12,530 nt of DNA. Source: Candidatus Aegiribacteria sp. Its GTDB lineage: Bacteria; Fermentibacterota; Fermentibacteria; Fermentibacterales; Fermentibacteraceae. The translations under genes were made by a program, and so were the position numbers. Below, piece by piece: positions 1 to 7,361 of this stretch. Below the pieces are notes generated by a model. That model searched no databases, was not told the origin of the DNA, and worked only from the letters and a program-made list of their open reading frames with translations. The first letter of the stretch is position 1, and each line of letters begins with the position of its first letter. Location of the stretch: NCBI GenBank assembly GCA_030634715.1, contig DAOWAG010000013.1:1-12530 (forward strand), read 5' to 3'.

Positions 1-625
1 ACCAGATGTTATGGGTATTGTAGGTTGTTACAGCGATACCTGTGTTCCCTGTTCCTGGATCAAATACGGCAAGCCCGCTCAGTTGTGTTGGAATTTCAGA
101 GAGAATGAAGCTGTGGTGCAGTGTACCGTCATCATCGAAGCCATAAACTCCAAAGGTGCCAGAGGAAGTGTAGCTCTCCCAGATATATGATCCGTCATAG
201 TCCATTCCCCGACCGTCACTAGACGCAGGATTAACATAGTTATACCAGTTTGAACCGTCGAAATAGTACACAACCGTATCGCCGAAGTCATTCACATTTG
301 CGTAGTTACCGCTGTCGGCAATACCGTAAGGAGACCCATTAGACGAATCCAGGCTATACTCGGTCTGGTAGCTTCCATCGTCAGCACTGCAAGCGAATAT
401 ATTGTATTCCGCTCCGCTGATAAAATAAATGGTGTTGGGTTCATTGAAATCAAGTCCCCTGATGTTGGTAGTGAATGATGGCGCGAAAGTGTTGAGTACG
501 GTGAGGACCCAGTCATCAGTTGCAGTAGGTCCGGAATGCTGCCTGACGGTGGATGATGTGGATCCATCCATACCTGAGGAAACCGAGATGATCAGTGCGA
601 TTAAGATAACAAGCAAATATTTCAT
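1..625 (-). CDS. Secreted repeat-rich protein, N-terminal part (C-terminus beyond the left edge)
   Basis: The frame is open from an ATG at 625 to the window edge, giving 208 codons without a stop. The first ~18 residues (MKYLLVILIALIISVSSG) form a Sec signal peptide: one lysine, a hydrophobic core and small residues before a likely cleavage site. No lipobox cysteine is seen. The mature part is acidic and rich in Gly, Asp, Ser, Asn, Tyr and Trp. It contains loosely repeated stretches such as GLDFNEPNTIYFISG, GMDYDGSYIWESY and GLAVFDPGTGNTG, which resemble blades of a beta-propeller. The start is supported by a strong AAGGGGGTG ribosome-binding site and a promoter-like element just upstream. 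It is probably an exported surface or extracellular protein. I cannot assign a family, and any C-terminal sorting domain would lie outside the window. Confidence 0.75.
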   Translation of the reverse strand, partial: MKYLLVILIALIISVSSGMDGSTSSTVRQHSGPTATDDWVLTVLNTFAPSFTTNIRGLDFNEPNTIYFISGAEYNIFACSADDGSYQTEYSLDSSNGSPYGIADSGNYANVNDFGDTVVYYFDGSNWYNYVNPASSDGRGMDYDGSYIWESYTSSGTFGVYGFDDDGTLHHSFILSEIPTQLSGLAVFDPGTGNTGIAVTTYNTHNIW

Positions 626-649
626 GAAGCACCCCCTTCAGATTCAATA

Positions 650-675
650 ATTATATGAGGATTTCCAAATGTCAA
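650..675 (-). promoter_or_regulatory. Possible sigma-70-type promoter for the secreted protein
   Basis: On the minus strand a perfect TATAAT (650-655) follows a perfect TTGACA (670-675), but only 14 bases separate them, shorter than the usual 16-18. An alternative -35 is the TTGATT ending five bases further upstream, at a spacing of 19. The element sits about 25 bases before the ATG at 625, so the leader would be very short. It implies transcription independent of the endonuclease IV gene upstream. Confidence 0.45.
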
Positions 676-718
676 ATCAACATCCTGCTGCGCGCACAAA
701 TCATTCGATAGGAAAAGT

Positions 719-1537
719 CTAATTACTCATGACGGCGAAGACGTCCTTCGCTCGGTCCTCATCAGAACCAGGTGTTTCCGTGATCCCCGGAATACTTTTG
801 AATACATCCATCGATGCCAGAAATCGAAGAGGTTCCAGTCCGATAAATCCTTCCCCGATTCTTGCATGACGATCCAGTCTGCTGCCGAGTTCTTTTTTCG
901 AGTCGTTGATATGGAATGCCTTGATTCTCTCAAGACCAACAACCTTATCGAATTCCAGCATAGTCCTGGAAACAGCGTCATGAGACGAGAGGTCGTATCC
1001 GGCTGCGAATGCATGACATGTATCAAAACAGATTCCCGTTCTGTCAGGCATATCGGTGAGTGCGAGCAGCCTGTCAAGCTGCTCGAATGAGTAGCCAAGC
1101 GTTGTTCCCTGTCCTGCGGTGTTCTCGAAAAGAATGGCAGTGTCTTCAGGTGCGCCGGTGAGGATTTTCCTGACTCCTGCGGCTATCTTCTCTAAAGCCT
1201 GATTCTCACCCGCGTTTAGGTGCGCTCCAGGATGCATTACCAGCCAGTGAATACTCAGTCTGTGCATGCGAATGAGCTCCGCTCCGAGAGCCTTTGCGGA
1301 GAGCCATGGAACACTGCTTCTTGTTGAAGAGAGATTGATGAGGTATGAAGCGTGGGAGATAATAGTGAGGGATCCATCTTCATTGAATTCTTTTTCTTCC
1401 GCTTTCGTAACCTGGCGCCCCTTCCATTGCTGCTGGTTTGAAGTGAATATCTGACCGGAAGCCAGTCCAAGTTCATGAAGTGTTGAAAGAGCGTTAACGA
1501 GTCCACCATTAACGGATGCATGAATTCCCGGGAGCAT
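719..1537 (-). CDS. nfo: Endonuclease IV (AP endonuclease)
   Basis: This base-excision-repair enzyme cleaves DNA 5' to abasic sites and removes 3' blocking groups, using three metal ions (usually zinc) in a TIM-barrel fold. The protein has 272 residues, against 285 in E. coli Nfo. All nine expected metal ligands are visible at a constant offset of seven from the E. coli numbering: H62, H102, E138, D172, H175, H209, D222, H224 and E254. Supporting motifs are MHPGAHLNAG, ILFENTAGQG, CFDTCHAFAAGYDL, AFHINDSKKELGSRLDRH and ITETPG. The ATG at 1537 is preceded by AAAGGA at good spacing. It lies 31 bases after the pyruvyl transferase family gene and may be co-transcribed with it. The assignment is firm. 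Confidence 0.96.
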   Translation of the reverse strand: MLPGIHASVNGGLVNALSTLHELGLASGQIFTSNQQQWKGRQVTKAEEKEFNEDGSLTIISHASYLINLSSTRSSVPWLSAKALGAELIRMHRLSIHWLVMHPGAHLNAGENQALEKIAAGVRKILTGAPEDTAILFENTAGQGTTLGYSFEQLDRLLALTDMPDRTGICFDTCHAFAAGYDLSSHDAVSRTMLEFDKVVGLERIKAFHINDSKKELGSRLDRHARIGEGFIGLEPLRFLASMDVFKSIPGITETPGSDEDRAKDVFAVMSN

Positions 1538-1568
1538 ATGATCCTTTCAGTTTAAAGCCGTGAGCCAG

Positions 1569-2732
1569 TCAGAGGCAGGTTTTCTTGAAGAGCTCGCGGT
1601 TGACTGCGCATTTCTCGGCAAGCTCGCTTCTTTTAGTCGCAAGTGTCTGCGCGATATCTCTCGAAGACATCCAGGTTCTGTCCAGAAGAGAAAGTAATTC
1701 AGTATCCCATTGATCCGAAGAGGGATCAACTGCAAGATTCGGGATTCCAGCTTCCTCCATGAACCTGAATCCCTTGGAAGCATACGGAACGGAAACCGGT
1801 ACGGTTCCGGTGACAACTGACAGAATGGCTCCGTGAAGTGGAACGGTAAGAAAGACTCTGCATTCGGCTATCTTCATCATGAAGTTCTTAATTCCTGCGG
1901 GCATCACCACAGCGGCTCGGTCGCTGTGTTTCATCAGTGCCATTACCGCTTCGCACTCAATATCATCTGAATTGGATAGGCTGCCGGTATGAAAGGGAAA
2001 GAAGCGGATCTCTCCTCCGTGGGTGTCAATATGATCATCGAGCAGTTGCGCCCATTTCCTTCGAAGAGCTGATACGTCGGGCTCTCGATATAATCCCAGC
2101 TTCCTTCGTATCTCAAGAGGCAGTAATTTGCCCTGTCTGTTGGAAACATTCCTGATGGCAACGCCGAGGATGTCACCCGGATTATGGGGCTGGGCAAAAT
2201 TACCGGCAAATGTAAACGTGGAATCTGAAGAGAGCTTAACTATCTCAGGGTTCAGGCCGAGATTCAGCAGCAGATCAAGTGAAGGTTTGTCTCTTACCGT
2301 AATACCGCTGCAGTATCCAAGCCATTTGCGAAGCTGACCCGGTGTCCATCTGGCAAGCTCTTTCCCCTGACCCAGTCCGATTGACCAGGCGAAGGCAGGT
2401 TTGCCCAGGCGTCTGGCAAGCCTGAGAGGATGAAGGTTATAAGGAGTGTAAAGCAGCGAGGATTTATCCTGCGCGAGCTCACCCCCTCCGACTATTACAA
2501 TGTCAGCCCAGCGAACTCCGCTGGTCATGGCTCGGAGCCTGCCTTCATTAACATCAAATGGTACAGCGTTGAAGTCCTTCATCGTTCTGTCCGGGACAGC
2601 TGACATAACGCCGATCTGAATGTCTTCGATGGAGGAGAGATCTTTTACCTGCGATGCGAAAATCGCTTCGTCGCCAACGTTGGAACCGGTCTTCTCAAGC
2701 TGTCCCCACGAGGATGTGAATATTTTTTTCAT
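1569..2732 (-). CDS. Polysaccharide pyruvyl transferase family protein
   Basis: This is a member of the family that includes CsaB and exopolysaccharide pyruvyl (ketal) transferases, which transfer pyruvate from phosphoenolpyruvate to cell-surface glycans. Visible features are an N-terminal GSNVGDEAIFASQ motif (family consensus around G-N-x-G-D-E), VIVGGGELAQD, ITVRDKPSLDLL, and a C-terminal MKIAECRVFLTVPLHGAIL segment of the kind seen around the conserved histidine. I choose the ATG at 2732 (387 residues, starting MKKIFTSSWG). The longer start at 2798 adds 22 residues that run through a palindrome and do not look like this family. No clear ribosome-binding site precedes 2732, which leaves some doubt. 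No other glycan genes are adjacent, so the acceptor is unknown. Some family members act on other substrates, so pyruvylation itself is inferred. Confidence 0.82.
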   Translation of the reverse strand: MKKIFTSSWGQLEKTGSNVGDEAIFASQVKDLSSIEDIQIGVMSAVPDRTMKDFNAVPFDVNEGRLRAMTSGVRWADIVIVGGGELAQDKSSLLYTPYNLHPLRLARRLGKPAFAWSIGLGQGKELARWTPGQLRKWLGYCSGITVRDKPSLDLLLNLGLNPEIVKLSSDSTFTFAGNFAQPHNPGDILGVAIRNVSNRQGKLLPLEIRRKLGLYREPDVSALRRKWAQLLDDHIDTHGGEIRFFPFHTGSLSNSDDIECEAVMALMKHSDRAAVVMPAGIKNFMMKIAECRVFLTVPLHGAILSVVTGTVPVSVPYASKGFRFMEEAGIPNLAVDPSSDQWDTELLSLLDRTWMSSRDIAQTLATKRSELAEKCAVNRELFKKTCL

Positions 2733-2759
2733 AGTGAAGAGAATATACAAACAGCACAA

Positions 2760-2789
2760 GGGGACATGCACGCTCTGGTGAATGTCCCC
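2760..2789. repeat. 30-base imperfect palindrome, REP/RAYT-like hairpin
   Basis: Arms ggggacat (2760-2767) and atgtcccc (2782-2789) pair perfectly. Inside them, one G/A mismatch is followed by three more pairs (cac 2769-2771 with gtg 2778-2780) around a six-base loop. It lies in the 113-base gap between the activator gene and the pyruvyl transferase family gene. There is no T-run on either side, so it is not a standard terminator. The GGGGACA...TGTCCCC arms recall the short hairpins mobilised by REP-associated Y1 tyrosine transposases. That link comes from memory, and no transposase is in the window. Confidence 0.5.
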
Positions 2790-2845
2790 CATAAACATGC
2801 CACTCTATATATGCTCACGTTCGCAAGGCCTATCGCATATCAGGA

Positions 2846-3634
2846 TTATTGGGCTAGAGGCGATGAGGATCCTTCAAAGGCGATTATCGCAGCTCCAAGG
2901 GCTCCTGTAATCCGTGGATCATGCGGGATCAGCATCTTGAAGCCTGTCTCAGCTTCGAGAGCACATGTAACACCATCTATAAGTGCCACACCTCCTGTGA
3001 AGACTATGTCCGGTCTTACCTTCGCCCTGCCGGCCATGGATGTTGTCCGTCTTGCCACAGCCGAGAATACTCCGTTCAGTATCGCTGGAATGCTGCAATC
3101 CCGCTGGAGGAGTCCAACAATCTCGCTTTCAGCGAAGACAGCGCACATGGATGAGATGTCGACCTTTCCCTCCTGAGGGGAAATCCTGGAGTTCATCTCC
3201 TCGACCGGAATACCAAGCACAGTTCCGGTCATCTCTATAAACCGTCCGGTACCAGCAGCGCAGCGGTCGTTCATTACGAAATCCAAAGGCCTTCCCTGAT
3301 CATTCAGCTCGATGAGCTTGGAATCCTGCCCGCCTATATCAATCACTGTTCGCGCGGATGGGAAATAGTATGAAACACCCCTGGCGTGACATATAATCTC
3401 CGAAACAGACCTGTCTGCGAGTTTAAAATAATTGCGACCGTATCCTGTTGCGATGATCCGTTCAACCTCCGTCCGGGCTATTCCTGCAGTTTCAAGCGTT
3501 TTTTGAAAAGCCTTCTCCCCGTTCCAGGAAGGTCTCGAGCCTGTATCCGCTACGATCGATTCTATGATCTGTGCTCCATCGTAAAGGACGATTTCTATCG
3601 ATCTGGCACCAATATCAACTCCACATGTGATCAT
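2846..3634 (-). CDS. BcrA/BadF/HgdC-type ATPase activator of a 2-hydroxyacyl-CoA dehydratase-like system
   Basis: This is an ASKHA-fold ATPase of 262 residues. Family members are homodimers with one [4Fe-4S] cluster at the interface, and they couple ATP hydrolysis to injection of a very low-potential electron into a partner enzyme. Seen here are the N-terminal phosphate loop CGVDIGARSIEIV, the second loop VIDIGGQDSKLIEL (about residues 97-110) and the two cluster cysteines C125 (NDRCAAGTGRF) and C164 (SSMCAVFAESE). The adenosine-binding motif is IVFTGGVALIDG (about 210-221). It is close in length and motifs to HgdC and E. coli YjiL. The start overlaps the stop of the upstream fusion gene as ATGA, with GGAG ahead of it, so translation is probably coupled. 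It is the only activator in the operon and presumably serves all three upstream D-type modules. Confidence 0.93.
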   Translation of the reverse strand: MITCGVDIGARSIEIVLYDGAQIIESIVADTGSRPSWNGEKAFQKTLETAGIARTEVERIIATGYGRNYFKLADRSVSEIICHARGVSYYFPSARTVIDIGGQDSKLIELNDQGRPLDFVMNDRCAAGTGRFIEMTGTVLGIPVEEMNSRISPQEGKVDISSMCAVFAESEIVGLLQRDCSIPAILNGVFSAVARRTTSMAGRAKVRPDIVFTGGVALIDGVTCALEAETGFKMLIPHDPRITGALGAAIIAFEGSSSPLAQ

Positions 3635-6240
3635 ATCATCTCCAGCATGGTCTGTATTCTGACTGAGAGTCTTTCCCTGTCGGAATCGGAATAGTCAGTC
3701 TCTATCTTCAGGTATGACAGTTTCCTTTCATCCTTCACGAAACGCTCGACAAACCATGATTCAACACTGTATGTGAGACAGGCGTGCCAGACGAGATCCA
3801 CAACGGCATCCACCCTGAATTCTTCAATGAGTCTTCCGAGGAGATCCAGTCTTCCCGTGTTGGGAGTCATGCAGGAGCATGGAATGCTGAAGTGTTTCCT
3901 GGCAATGGCTTCAAGAGGGTCACCCTGCTCATCTACTAGAGTGTCCAGCGGCTTCCATCCTGAACAGGTTTCCTGAACGACCACAATTCCCCCGGATTCT
4001 TCTATTATCTCGATTATCTTTAAAGTACCGTGTGACATAGGGCATCCCGTGATAAGAATCCGTGGTGCACCTGGCGCACAGACGGTTTCTCCCAGCCTGG
4101 TTCTCTTCAAAACCGCTTTCATAAATAGTTCCAGCATCCGGAGGTGCTCCTGGACTCCTGCTATCCTGTATCGAAGGCTGGCAAGTTCCAATCCTGTAAC
4201 TATGGAAGGCTTGTGCTTTCCGAGAGTCAGCGCATCGCGGAGGAGCCTGCGCTCATTATTCATCTGTACGATGGCTTCCCTGAGTTTTCCGTCTGTTATC
4301 TTAGTACCGAATTGCGCTTCAAGACCCTGTTTGAGCTTAACTACTTCTGACATCCAGTGGCTGAATGCTTCCTTCTCGTTAACTCTCTGCGTCAGCTCAA
4401 GGATATGCTGTGGTTTCCTGTCGGCTATCAGTTCGTACATCTTCTTCTTCCCGTCACAAGTCGTCTCAGCGACTATCATGTCCGAAACCACGAAGAACGG
4501 ACATCTGCTGGTCAGAATGTAACCGAAGGATGACTTGATCAGAGGGCACAGGTTTGAGGGAAGAACGGTCTCCGCCGCGGGAATAGTTCTCCTGCTCGCT
4601 CCGCAGAGACAGACAGGCAGAGCTCCTGCGGCCAGAATGAGGTCTCTTGGCGTAAACTCGCAGTAAATACCCACAATTCCTCTGCCGCGCCTTTTGTAAG
4701 CCCTCACCAGATCCACTTCTTCCGACATTGAGTTTCTGAAATATTCAAAGGGATCCTTCGTGTTCCTTAATGACGGTCCGGCAGACGAGGATGACATCGA
4801 AATCATTGAACCTCTCCTTGTTTCAAGCAGCTCCATGAACCCCTGAAGCCTGTTGTAGACCTGTTCGTTCGTCCTGCCGGGAGAGAATGGGACATCGAAC
4901 GAGAGCACAGGAATACCAAGTTCCTTTTCGATAACATCCGTGATGGCTCTCTCATCCCAGGGACAGTGGCTGGCTCCGAATATCCCGGAGATTATTACGC
5001 CCTCCGCTCCGAACTTCCGCGCTCCTGCGGCAATCCTGTCAGCCCTGAAAGCAGGTGATCCAATCATACAGTCATCAAGGCAGTTCTCCGCCACCGCCGC
5101 GACGGGATCTCTGGCGGTTGACAGGGGAAGGAACGCGTGTGAGATGAGGTACTCCGTTCCCGCGATGCAGCCTCCAAGATCCTCCAGCAGAGTGATGAGT
5201 GACGCATCGGTCGGCGGGGTCACCCAGAAAATTCTCAGAGGATTATCGTGCTCGAAAGGTGATTCATCACTCTCGAGCCTGCGATGCACAAGTTTCAGAA
5301 GACCGTCGAGGACTTTGATCGATTCTTCCGGTTCTGAACATGTGTGAATTGCAGTAAATTCAGAGAGGAACATTTCGAGACCTGGAAGCGGCGGACGACG
5401 GGCACTGTACACAAGTTTTCTGAGTTCACTCACCTGCCCTCTTAGAATATTGAAGAGGGTTCTGCTCTTCTCTAGCATGGATTGATTGACCTTCACGCCT
5501 GTCAGCTCCTCCATACGCTTCACGACAGACAAAAGCTGACCCTCGATGAACTGACGTGTTGATTCCCTGTAACTTGAACCGCCGTACGATGTTCTTGTCC
5601 AGTTTTCCGAGGATGATCTGATAGGTTCATCGAATCTGGCGGCCATCTCCCACCAGTGAACGGGATATCCCAGACCCTCGATGAGCTGCATAATAGCGGA
5701 AAAATCATCACAGCAGGCTCCTACGCCTGCTATGCAGAGATCAGGTTTCGGAAAGTAATCGAGTGTGACCATCGCACCGAGGGCGGCCCTGACGAAGCAA
5801 AGCTCCTCACCCGCTCCGAGCTTAGCTGCTTCATCGAGAAGGTGCGGCTCCTCCGAGAAACATGGTGCCCACCAGAGCTCGTCAGCATAAAATGTGAGCG
5901 TCTCGGGAAAGGCGTAGGTAAGTATCGGGACCTGCCCGAGGTCCTTCATCGCGGCGATGATCTTCCAGCCATTCTCTTTCGCAAGGAAGAGTCTGTCCTT
6001 CTCACTGAACAGGAAAGCCCAGAGGCGAAGAGCTTCCAGTGAGCTGTCAAACTTCAGACGCCTGAGAAGCACATCACCACGGCAAGAGTATTCGTACGGA
6101 CTAAACAGATACCGCACACCCTCTGGGATAGTGTTTCTCAGGAAGCGGCACTGATCTGCAAATTCCTCCGGTACATCGGTCATTCTTGATTCCCAGTCCA
6201 TGACCTGGATCCTGTCCGCCCTGTATTTCCACCCACTCAT
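3631..6240 (-). CDS. Fusion of two 2-hydroxyacyl-CoA dehydratase D-component domains; C-terminal half YjiM/double-cubane-like
   Basis: The protein has 869 residues, about twice the usual family length. The C-terminal half (~500-869) matches E. coli YjiM and double-cubane-cluster proteins closely as I remember them. It contains GIYCEFTPRDLILAAGALPV, NLCPLIKSSFGY, the TTCDGKKKMYE stretch, ILITGCPMSHG, IPCSCMTPN, WHACLTYSVES and IETDYSDSD. Its cysteines include C527, C546, C565, C580, C595, C733, C759, C788, C790 and C821. The N-terminal half (~1-475) is more diverged but keeps a three-cysteine pattern: C148 (ELCFVRAALG), C176/C177 (GACCDDF) and C426 (SHCPWD). A Ser/Arg-rich linker (~476-495) joins the halves. 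It is presumably a cytoplasmic reductase or dehydratase component fed by the downstream activator. ATGA overlaps with both neighbours imply tight co-expression. The reading frame is continuous, so the fusion looks real. The substrate is unknown. Confidence 0.87.
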   Translation of the reverse strand: MSGWKYRADRIQVMDWESRMTDVPEEFADQCRFLRNTIPEGVRYLFSPYEYSCRGDVLLRRLKFDSSLEALRLWAFLFSEKDRLFLAKENGWKIIAAMKDLGQVPILTYAFPETLTFYADELWWAPCFSEEPHLLDEAAKLGAGEELCFVRAALGAMVTLDYFPKPDLCIAGVGACCDDFSAIMQLIEGLGYPVHWWEMAARFDEPIRSSSENWTRTSYGGSSYRESTRQFIEGQLLSVVKRMEELTGVKVNQSMLEKSRTLFNILRGQVSELRKLVYSARRPPLPGLEMFLSEFTAIHTCSEPEESIKVLDGLLKLVHRRLESDESPFEHDNPLRIFWVTPPTDASLITLLEDLGGCIAGTEYLISHAFLPLSTARDPVAAVAENCLDDCMIGSPAFRADRIAAGARKFGAEGVIISGIFGASHCPWDERAITDVIEKELGIPVLSFDVPFSPGRTNEQVYNRLQGFMELLETRRGSMISMSSSSAGPSLRNTKDPFEYFRNSMSEEVDLVRAYKRRGRGIVGIYCEFTPRDLILAAGALPVCLCGASRRTIPAAETVLPSNLCPLIKSSFGYILTSRCPFFVVSDMIVAETTCDGKKKMYELIADRKPQHILELTQRVNEKEAFSHWMSEVVKLKQGLEAQFGTKITDGKLREAIVQMNNERRLLRDALTLGKHKPSIVTGLELASLRYRIAGVQEHLRMLELFMKAVLKRTRLGETVCAPGAPRILITGCPMSHGTLKIIEIIEESGGIVVVQETCSGWKPLDTLVDEQGDPLEAIARKHFSIPCSCMTPNTGRLDLLGRLIEEFRVDAVVDLVWHACLTYSVESWFVERFVKDERKLSYLKIETDYSDSDRERLSVRIQTMLEMI

Positions 6241-7358
6241 ATGTGCTCCAGAGTTTCCAGGAAAGCTTCAAGCCTGTTCGCCTGACGTTCAGCCTCTCCG
6301 GTCCCATAGGATGTATCCAGAACAAGGACCGGAACATTGATCCGCTCCCTTAATCGAACTCTTTCAGTGAACCATAAGTCGCAGAATTTCATGGTCTTAA
6401 CGACAAGACCCTTCGAGGATGTTCTCCGGATCGCATCCTCCAGATAGGTGAACATATCTTCATTGGGGCGTGATCTGGCACATCGGACTGACCTGAAAGC
6501 CACAGCTGCCAGTGACTGAGGATCAAATAAATCAGTCATTTCATTCAGACCGTTGAATGGTACTGACTGAAGTGCGGAACAATGAAGTGGGATAACATCG
6601 GCTCCAGCATCCTGAAGAATCCGGAGGAGCGTGACGTCCTCGAGTGGAATGGAGCTTCCTGCCAGTGAAATGGTGATTCCAGGACTGTATTGAGCATCTG
6701 ATTCAATGAGTGAAGAGAAGAAAACGGAGAGTCCTTCCGGTCTGGCCATGTGGTAGACACTGAACATCCAGTGCATGTCGAGAGGAGTTATCCCTCCGGA
6801 GAGAGCTGCCCTCGCAAGCACTTCACCGGCATGATATCTGTGCTTTGAGTATTCGGCTGCCCTTTCCGGGTCATAATTCCCATCGGTATGCCCTTCCTGC
6901 ACAGCATCTGAACAGAAATCCCCGATCTGCCGGCAATAGTATTCTTCCGATGCCATGGAGCGTGTTGCAGGCAGCTGTATGTGATGAACGGCAGCGCCAG
7001 TCACTCCAGGCAGGATCGAGAAGCATCTGCGGGTCTGGTCACATGTAGCAAGTCCGATCCAGACATCGACCATCCCGAAAAGTCCGGCTCCTGTGCTGAC
7101 ACCACCTAGAAGAACCTTGACCAGCGGACAGATATCAGGACGGACCAACCTGCTGCCCAGATCCTCGAGTTCGGTTGAAGCCTCCGGCAGAACACGGACC
7201 GGCCACATCCCGAGTCCTGCCGCAACTGCAGGCGGGAAGGCCTGGCAGAGATAACCAAGGACTTTTCCGCCATTGTTCCTGAATTCACGCATATGCTCCA
7301 GCTCTTCAGCCATCAGTTCAAGACAGGCTTCCTGCAAACGTGATTCAGGGTGGATCAA
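6237..7358 (-). CDS. 2-hydroxyacyl-CoA dehydratase D-component family protein (single domain)
   Basis: The protein has 373 residues, the usual length for HgdB/HadB/HadC-type subunits. The family start motif is GGKVLGYLCQAFPPAVAAGL (about 30-49), matching the region where members carry a 'Y-C-x-x-x-P' pattern. The three cysteines that normally hold the [4Fe-4S] cluster are present: C77 (DICPLVKVLLGG), C106 (GLATCDQTRR) and C326 (MKFCDLWF). Their spacings of 29 and 220 are like those of known dehydratase subunits. Further cysteines are C38, C112, C142, C149, C260 and C293. The start is a TTG at 7358 with AAGGA seven bases upstream, three bases after the methyltransferase stop. The stop overlaps the fusion gene's ATG. 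It probably pairs with the N-terminal half of the fusion protein as a heterodimer, by analogy with the alpha and beta subunits of the dehydratases. That pairing is inferred. Confidence 0.84.
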   Translation of the reverse strand: MIHPESRLQEACLELMAEELEHMREFRNNGGKVLGYLCQAFPPAVAAGLGMWPVRVLPEASTELEDLGSRLVRPDICPLVKVLLGGVSTGAGLFGMVDVWIGLATCDQTRRCFSILPGVTGAAVHHIQLPATRSMASEEYYCRQIGDFCSDAVQEGHTDGNYDPERAAEYSKHRYHAGEVLARAALSGGITPLDMHWMFSVYHMARPEGLSVFFSSLIESDAQYSPGITISLAGSSIPLEDVTLLRILQDAGADVIPLHCSALQSVPFNGLNEMTDLFDPQSLAAVAFRSVRCARSRPNEDMFTYLEDAIRRTSSKGLVVKTMKFCDLWFTERVRLRERINVPVLVLDTSYGTGEAERQANRLEAFLETLEHI

Positions 7359-7361
7359 GTA

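Noticed and set aside
429..650. Plus-strand 73-codon frame over the secreted protein's start
   Set aside because: It is antisense to the signal-peptide-bearing gene, and its end runs through that gene's ribosome-binding site and -10 region.
2760..2789. Rho-independent terminator for the reductase operon
   Set aside because: The hairpin is good, but no T-run follows it in either direction.
2733..2798. N-terminal extension of the pyruvyl transferase family protein to an ATG at 2798
   Set aside because: The extra 22 residues are encoded through the 2760-2789 palindrome and do not resemble the family N-terminus, whereas MKKIFTSSWG does.
4049..4522. Plus-strand frame of 157 codons inside the fusion gene
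   Set aside because: It is antisense to the strongly conserved YjiM-like half and is Ser/Arg/Leu-rich in the way reverse-complement frames are. No independent signals were seen.
2846..7358. Benzoyl-CoA reductase or glutamate/lactate-type fermentation cluster
   Set aside because: The family match is clear, but there are no CoA-transferase, CoA-ligase, ferredoxin or ring-cleavage genes in the window and the subunit make-up is different, so naming a specific pathway is not supported.
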